From Desulfobacterales bacterium (GTDB lineage Bacteria; Desulfobacterota; Desulfobacteria; Desulfobacterales; DAOWNP01), in NCBI GenBank assembly GCA_030149595.1, contig JASFBI010000013.1, positions 1 through 11,725 on the forward strand: DNA of 11,725 nucleotides, in the 5' to 3' direction. Positions 7,797 through 11,725 of the stretch are shown here, one piece after another. Position 1 is the stretch's first letter, and each line of letters begins with the position of its first letter. Under the pieces are notes generated by a model. The model was not told where the DNA came from. It worked only from the letters and a program-made list of their open reading frames with translations, and ran no database searches. The translations under genes were made by a program, and so were the position numbers.

Positions 7797-8729
7797 ATGA
7801 ACAAAAATATAAAAGGTATATTGAAACAAGCAGAATTATATCAGTCACAGGGCTTATTAAAAGAGGCTGAACAACAACTTAAAAAAATAGAAACTTTCAT
7901 ACAAACAAATGAGCGGATTAAAAATAAGGAGAAACTTCTTAAAGCTATTACCCATAAAATTAGGCTTTTAAATGAAGAAGTTAAAAAATTTGAAAAAGAA
8001 TCTAAAAAAACTGAAACTTCTCCGGGTGTAAATAAAATAATAAAAAATTTATTTACGACTGCATTTGCTGTTTCAGGTGATGAAACAGATAAAAAAGCAG
8101 CTCAATTAGAAGGGGCAACAGCTCTTTTAAAGTTTGGGCAGTTTGAAGGTGCATTGGTTGAGTTTGACAAATTATTAAGCAGTGAAGAGCACTCTGTTGT
8201 TTCAGCTAAAAATATTATTAGATGCTTTTTAGAGCTTGATAAAGTCAATTCAGCTGTTACGCGTTTTTTTAAATGGAAGTCCGAGAGTTTTTTTACATCT
8301 GAGCAGTTAATAGATATTTCCAGTTTTACAGAAAATCTTTTTGAAGAAAAAAAATTGGATAAAGATCTGTTACTGTCTCAGGCTGGCATAGATAATATAA
8401 ATGATAATATGGATTGTTTTGAGAAAGAGTATGAAGAATTTATAGATATTAGTTCAATAGGTATATCTTTTAGTGAAGATGCCATTACAAGCGAAGACAT
8501 TGAATTAGATGTAAGTTTTCAAACAGGAAATGTTATTAGTATTATTATTTCCAGTAAGGATCATCAGGTAATTGATAAACTAAAGGTTGGAGTAAAGCTT
8601 GATAATGTACAATATTATTCTCCTGTTGCTATTTTTAAAGGATCCGGAACTGTATCTGCTAAAACAAAAATTCAATCAGGGCCAAAAAAAGGAGATTACA
8701 GTTTAGATATAAAAGTTGAAAGCATGTAG
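7797..8729 (+). CDS. TPR-like protein of unknown function, head of the signalling cluster
   Basis: I do not recognise a named family for this 310-residue protein. It has no signal peptide or membrane segment, so it is probably cytoplasmic. Residues 8-36 (QAELYQSQGLLKEAEQQL) look like a tetratricopeptide helix pair. Residues about 38-72 are lysine and glutamate rich and could form a coiled coil. Residues 100-175 form further TPR-like helices (ALLKFGQFEGALVEFDKLL). The C-terminal part, from about 215, is predicted beta-rich. It carries DISSIG (217-222), which fits the D/NxSxxG pattern of PilZ domains, but no RxxxR precedes it. The ATG has no good Shine-Dalgarno. The gene begins the cluster with the GTPase, cNMP-like and PilZ genes, so a scaffold or partner role in that pathway is inferred. 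The reading frame is convincing; the function is not known. Confidence 0.8.
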   Translation: MNKNIKGILKQAELYQSQGLLKEAEQQLKKIETFIQTNERIKNKEKLLKAITHKIRLLNEEVKKFEKESKKTETSPGVNKIIKNLFTTAFAVSGDETDKKAAQLEGATALLKFGQFEGALVEFDKLLSSEEHSVVSAKNIIRCFLELDKVNSAVTRFFKWKSESFFTSEQLIDISSFTENLFEEKKLDKDLLLSQAGIDNINDNMDCFEKEYEEFIDISSIGISFSEDAITSEDIELDVSFQTGNVISIIISSKDHQVIDKLKVGVKLDNVQYYSPVAIFKGSGTVSAKTKIQSGPKKGDYSLDIKVESM

Positions 8730-8801
8730 AGATATTGCTGGTCATTAAATTTTATTTTTTTAATTCTAATACTTTTTTAAAAGAATATGTTTTTATTTTA
8801 T

Positions 8802-8885
8802 TTATATGAAACTTTGTCCAACAGACCGTAATCATGAGAGTTTCAATTTTTGTTGTAGCAGATAAATCTGCAATGTATGTTATAT
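8802..8885 (+). repeat. Dispersed intergenic repeat, copy 3 (subtype B)
   Basis: This 84-base unit is bounded by TTATAT at both ends (8802-8807 and 8880-8885) and matches the reverse complement of 4393-4476 at about 77 of 84 positions. Stem 1 pairs GAAACTT (8808-8814) with GAGTTTC (8838-8844), where a G-T wobble replaces the terminal C-G pair of copy 2b. Stem 2 is GCAGA (8858-8862) with TCTGC (8867-8871). It lies in the leader of the GTPase gene, ending 20 bases before its start codon. An ATG at 8834 in the repeat is in frame with the GTPase but is not its real start. Confidence 0.87.
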
Positions 8886-8905
8886 TAAGTGTGGAGTTTT
8901 TATAT

Positions 8906-9523
8906 ATGGCTGTTTTTAATTTAAAAGACCGTGAAATTCAATGTAAAGTAGTTTATTATGGCCCTGGAAGATGTGGGAAAACTACAAATCTTGAATATGT
9001 TTTTAAGGCTTATAAAAAACAGATAAAAGGTGATATGGTATCTATAAATACTGAAGGGGACAGGACTCTTTTTTTTGATTTTCTACCTATGAACCTTGGT
9101 AAGATCAATGGATGTGAAATAAAAGTACAGTTATTTACTGTGCCTGGACAGGTACAATATAAATCTACCAGGAAATTGGTTTTAAAAGGAGTAGATGGTA
9201 TAGTTTTTGTAGCAGATTCTCTGGATGTAAGAAGGGAGAAAAACATGCTTGCTTTAAAAGATCTGCAGCAAAATTTAAAAAGTTATGATTTAAATATTTT
9301 TAAAATTCCGATAGTTATTCAATATAATAAGCGTGATCTTGAAAAAGAGGGTATTCCTTTAATGTCATGTGAAAAAATGGAAAAGGATTTAAATAGACAG
9401 CTTAAAGCTCCTTCTTTTGCAGCAAGTGCTTTTTCAGGACAGGGGGTAGGAAAAACACTGCAGAGTTGTTTGAATTTGACTCTTAAACATCTGCATAAGC
9501 AATTTAATTGGGCTGATAAATAG
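8906..9523 (+). CDS. MglA-family Ras-like small GTPase
   Basis: This 205-residue cytoplasmic GTPase belongs to the MglA group, whose members set cell polarity and motility direction in Myxococcus and relatives. The P-loop GPGRCGKT is at 19-26. The TEGDRTLFFDF switch region carries R53, the intrinsic arginine finger of MglA. The G3 motif reads TVPGQ with T78 replacing the usual aspartate, a hallmark of MglA. NKRD at 141-144 gives guanine specificity. The numbering agrees with Myxococcus MglA. I chose ATG 8906 because GTGGAG at 8891-8896 sits 9 bases upstream and the family begins just there. An in-frame ATG at 8834 would add 24 residues encoded by the dispersed repeat. The cNMP-like gene follows after 60 bases. 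No MglB (roadblock) gene is visible. The family is certain; the process it controls here is inferred. Confidence 0.94.
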   Translation: MAVFNLKDREIQCKVVYYGPGRCGKTTNLEYVFKAYKKQIKGDMVSINTEGDRTLFFDFLPMNLGKINGCEIKVQLFTVPGQVQYKSTRKLVLKGVDGIVFVADSLDVRREKNMLALKDLQQNLKSYDLNIFKIPIVIQYNKRDLEKEGIPLMSCEKMEKDLNRQLKAPSFAASAFSGQGVGKTLQSCLNLTLKHLHKQFNWADK

Positions 9524-9583
9524 AAAAAATATTATTTAGACTCTTTGACTTGTTAGTATCAAGTTACAAGGAAAGATGTATTT

Positions 9584-10390
9584 ATGGAAAAAAAAGCAGA
9601 TCTTATTAATAATCCTGATGATGACAGCTTAATTGTTTTAAAAGGGTCTTTTGTTGATTACATGTATGTGGTTGATGAAGATTACTTTATGGATGGAGAG
9701 ATAATTATCAAGCAGGGGTATTATGGCAGCTGGGTCTGGGTTTTGTTAGATGGTACAGTAGAGGTAAGTTATAAGGTTGATAATAAAGATATCTCTTTAT
9801 TCAGACTTTCAAAGGGAAGTTTTATAGGAAGAATAGCATCTTTTCTACTTTCTGATGCAGGTAGACGTTATAATGTAAAGGCTATCGGTGATGTTCAGTT
9901 AGGAGTTGTTGATTCCCAACAACTATCAAGGGAGTGTTCTTGTCTTTCTAAAGATTTTAAAAATATACTTTTAAGCTTTGATAAAAGAATGGTTAATTCT
10001 ATAAAACAGACAGCAATGCAGGTTGTCTGCAAAAAGGCTGTTAATATAAATTCTTCTTTAAAGGATGTGCCGGTAATAAAACAAGGAGAAGGTAACTCTG
10101 ATGTATATATCATAGAGAATGGACATGCATATATAAAAACTTCTGCCATGGGTAAGTTATATCTGTTATCTGAGTTATCTAAAGGTGATTTTATTGGTAA
10201 AATTCCTTTTTTGGAAATGGGACATGAGCCTGAATCAGCATCGGTTTATGTCTCTTGTGATTTTAGTAAAAAACCCTTTATTATAGACAGTATAATGGAT
10301 GAATATAAGAAGTTGTCAGTAACTTTAAAAAATATTTTAAAAAATTTTTCAGATATAGTTAAACTAAATGCAGATCTATTTATTAAATAA
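9584..10390 (+). CDS. Protein with two cyclic-nucleotide-binding-like domains, pockets degenerate
   Basis: This 268-residue protein appears to hold two cNMP-binding (CAP-effector fold) domains, at about residues 20-125 and 165-255, with no helix-turn-helix or enzymatic domain. Each keeps the beta-roll glycines (GEIIIKQG at 38-45; VIKQGEGNSDVYIIENG in the second). In the phosphate-binding cassette, the usual glutamate of the FGE motif is replaced by R83 in FIGR and by K206 in FIGK. The arginine normally facing the cyclic phosphate persists at best as R94 or R95 in the first domain and is missing from the second. Binding of cAMP or cGMP is therefore doubtful, and a protein-interaction role is more likely. 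AAGGA at 9568-9572 supports the ATG. It lies 60 bases after the GTPase and 28 before the PilZ gene, so the three are probably co-transcribed. Confidence 0.85.
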   Translation: MEKKADLINNPDDDSLIVLKGSFVDYMYVVDEDYFMDGEIIIKQGYYGSWVWVLLDGTVEVSYKVDNKDISLFRLSKGSFIGRIASFLLSDAGRRYNVKAIGDVQLGVVDSQQLSRECSCLSKDFKNILLSFDKRMVNSIKQTAMQVVCKKAVNINSSLKDVPVIKQGEGNSDVYIIENGHAYIKTSAMGKLYLLSELSKGDFIGKIPFLEMGHEPESASVYVSCDFSKKPFIIDSIMDEYKKLSVTLKNILKNFSDIVKLNADLFIK

Positions 10391-10418
10391 AAACAGATAT
10401 ATATATTAGGATTATTTT

Positions 10419-10775
10419 ATGACACCTGACCAAAGAGAACATCAAAGAATTTTTTCTTTAAATCTGTTAAATGTTACATTAATAGATTCTGAAAAAAATA
10501 TTGTTTTACAGGGCATGGGAAGAACAATAAATGTTAGTATGGGTGGAATCTTAATGGAAACTCATTTTTTAGTAGATTCAAAGAATTTAATTGACCTTTC
10601 CATTGGCTTTGAAGATGATATTATTAATTTAAAGGGTAGTGTGGTATATTGCAAAAAAATGAGTGACGATAATACATATCAGTCAGGAATAAAATTTTTA
10701 CAACTATCTGATTCTACTTTAAGTATATTAAAGAGGTATATTTTTGCGTTTAAAGCAGCAAAATTTAATGAATAA
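10419..10775 (+). CDS. PilZ domain protein, likely c-di-GMP receptor
   Basis: This 118-residue protein is a stand-alone PilZ domain, the most common bacterial receptor for cyclic di-GMP. Both ligand-binding signatures are intact: RxxxR as R6 and R10 (REHQR), and D/NxSxxG as N38, S40 and G43 (NVSMGG), followed by the expected beta strands and the closing YQSGIKF (residues near 87-93) that matches the family's G-V-x-F end. A TAGGA at 10407-10411 is 7 bases before the ATG. Its stop codon overlaps the next gene. Together with the adjacent MglA-type GTPase it suggests that c-di-GMP levels feed into a polarity or surface-motility output; the output itself cannot be read from the sequence. Confidence 0.93.
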   Translation: MTPDQREHQRIFSLNLLNVTLIDSEKNIVLQGMGRTINVSMGGILMETHFLVDSKNLIDLSIGFEDDIINLKGSVVYCKKMSDDNTYQSGIKFLQLSDSTLSILKRYIFAFKAAKFNE

Positions 10776-11253
10776 AATTATGAAAATTGGTGTTATTTCA
10801 GATACACACATGCTTGTTCCTTCAAAATCACTTATTGAGTTGTCACAAGGGGCTTTTTCTGATATTTCATATCTTTTTCATGCAGGAGATATTGTAAAGC
10901 CTTGTGTTTTGGATGTTTTTGGGGATAAAGAGATAGTTGCTGTGTGTGGAAACATGGATGGGCATGATGTCTGCGACAAATATCCGGTTAAAGAGATCAG
11001 AAACATTAATAATTTTAAAATAGGTATTATGCATGGATGGGGATCAAAAGAAGGGCTTGCTCCACGTATAATTGATTCTTTTGACAGTGATATGGATATT
11101 ATAATTTACGGTCATTCACACAAACCTGCAAATTACCTGTTAAATGGAACATTACTGTTTAATCCAGGATCTTTTTCGCAGCACAATAATAGTAAATCAG
11201 CAGGTATTATTAATCTTGGAAAAGAAATTAAAGCTGAAATAATATATTTCTAA
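10768..11253 (+). CDS. YfcE/MJ0936-type metallophosphoesterase
   Basis: This 161-residue protein is a calcineurin-like phosphodiesterase of the YfcE/MJ0936 class, small two-metal enzymes active on phosphodiesters in vitro, whose natural substrates are mostly unknown. All metal-binding motifs are present: D12 and H14 (SDTH), D41 (HAGD), N62 (CGNMD), H89 (MHGW), H116 and H118 (GHSH), and the family NPGS. The start is uncertain. ATG 10768 overlaps the PilZ gene by 8 bases, suggesting translational coupling. ATG 10780 gives the most typical N-terminus (MKIGVISDTH). A TTG at 10744 has the best ribosome binding site, AAGAGG at 10731-10736, 7 bases upstream, but adds eight residues the family does not need. 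Position at the end of the signalling cluster hints at a nucleotide or phosphodiester link, which is speculation. Confidence 0.9.
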   Translation: MNKIMKIGVISDTHMLVPSKSLIELSQGAFSDISYLFHAGDIVKPCVLDVFGDKEIVAVCGNMDGHDVCDKYPVKEIRNINNFKIGIMHGWGSKEGLAPRIIDSFDSDMDIIIYGHSHKPANYLLNGTLLFNPGSFSQHNNSKSAGIINLGKEIKAEIIYF

Positions 11254-11363
11254 CAATTCTTTATTGAATTTATTATTATAATTTTATATCTATTTGTTTT
11301 ATAATATTTAGTAATTGTATAGCTGTTTCCATTTTTTTGTAATAAATAAAGGTTTAATATTTT

Positions 11364-11725
11364 ATGGATAAAATTGTATTTGAAACTGATTTCCCGGATT
11401 TAAAATTAATTAAACAGGGTAAAGTAAGAGATATTTATGATCTTGGTGAGCATTTATTAATGGTTACTACAGATAGAGTTTCAGCATTTGATGTAATTTT
11501 GCCTGATCCGGTTCCTTATAAAGGTATTATTTTAACCCAGATCTCACTTTTCTGGTACAAAATAATGGAGGGTTTGACTAAAAACCATCTTGTTTCCTGT
11601 GAAGTTGATGATTATCCATCAGTTTGCAAACAATATAAAGATGATTTAAACAAGAGAAGTATGCTTGTAAAAAAAACAGAACCTTTACCTGTTGAATGTG
11701 TAGTTCGGGGTTATATTTCAGGATC
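11364..11725 (+). CDS. purC: Phosphoribosylaminoimidazole-succinocarboxamide synthase, 5' part only
   Basis: SAICAR synthase joins aspartate to CAIR with ATP in de novo purine synthesis, in the cytoplasm. Only the first 120 residues lie in the window; the gene is cut by the window edge, not broken. Diagnostic N-terminal motifs are [10 protein letters not shown] (19-28), the TTDRVSAFD segment (35-43) with the ATP- and substrate-binding residues, and VVRGYISG at the end of the visible part, whose arginine is conserved. The form with a long spacer between SAFD and VVRGY resembles the larger, ADE1-like version found in many proteobacteria. AAAGG at 11348-11352 precedes the ATG. A gap of 110 AT-rich bases separates it from the phosphoesterase gene, so it may have its own promoter and need not belong to the signalling cluster. 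Confidence 0.95.
   Translation, partial: MDKIVFETDFPDLKLIKQGKVRDIYDLGEHLLMVTTDRVSAFDVILPDPVPYKGIILTQISLFWYKIMEGLTKNHLVSCEVDDYPSVCKQYKDDLNKRSMLVKKTEPLPVECVVRGYISG

Overview
The window is AT-rich bacterial chromosome, densely coding, with housekeeping genes on the left and a small signalling cluster on the right. It has no rRNA, tRNA, CRISPR array or complete transposon. The gene content, the MglA-type GTPase, the type-3 malate dehydrogenase and the base composition suggest a deltaproteobacterium-like organism (Desulfobacterota, perhaps Desulfobacterales). That assignment is inference from gene content only.

Layout, left to right. ispF (isoprenoid synthesis) and cysS (cysteinyl-tRNA synthetase) lie on +, followed by the nucleotide excision repair genes uvrB and uvrC, also on +. 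uvrB has only a TTG start. A hairpin terminator separates uvrC from the converging mdh gene on -. A 406-base divergent intergenic region follows. It holds the mdh ribosome binding site, a 20-base perfect dyad, a near-consensus sigma70-type promoter reading right, and a 101-123 base MITE-like element. Then come five genes on +: a TPR-like protein, an MglA-family small GTPase, a protein with two degenerate cyclic-nucleotide-binding-like domains, a PilZ domain protein with an intact c-di-GMP motif, and a YfcE-type metallophosphoesterase. The window ends inside purC.

The most unusual content is a family of 84-98 base intergenic repeats, not explained by any gene. There are four copies: one before uvrB (+), two in tandem between uvrB and uvrC (-), and one in the leader of the GTPase gene (+). 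Most copies are bounded by TTATAT. They fall into two subtypes that keep the same first hairpin, and one base pair is swapped from C-G to G-C between subtypes, which points to selection on a folded RNA or cruciform. Copies of the first subtype face each other across uvrB.

Working together: UvrB and UvrC are damage-verification and incision partners. The right-hand cluster looks like a polarity or surface-motility signalling module: a Ras-like switch, a scaffold-like TPR protein, a c-di-GMP receptor and a cNMP-fold protein whose ligand pockets look lost. No MglB (roadblock) partner is visible in the window.
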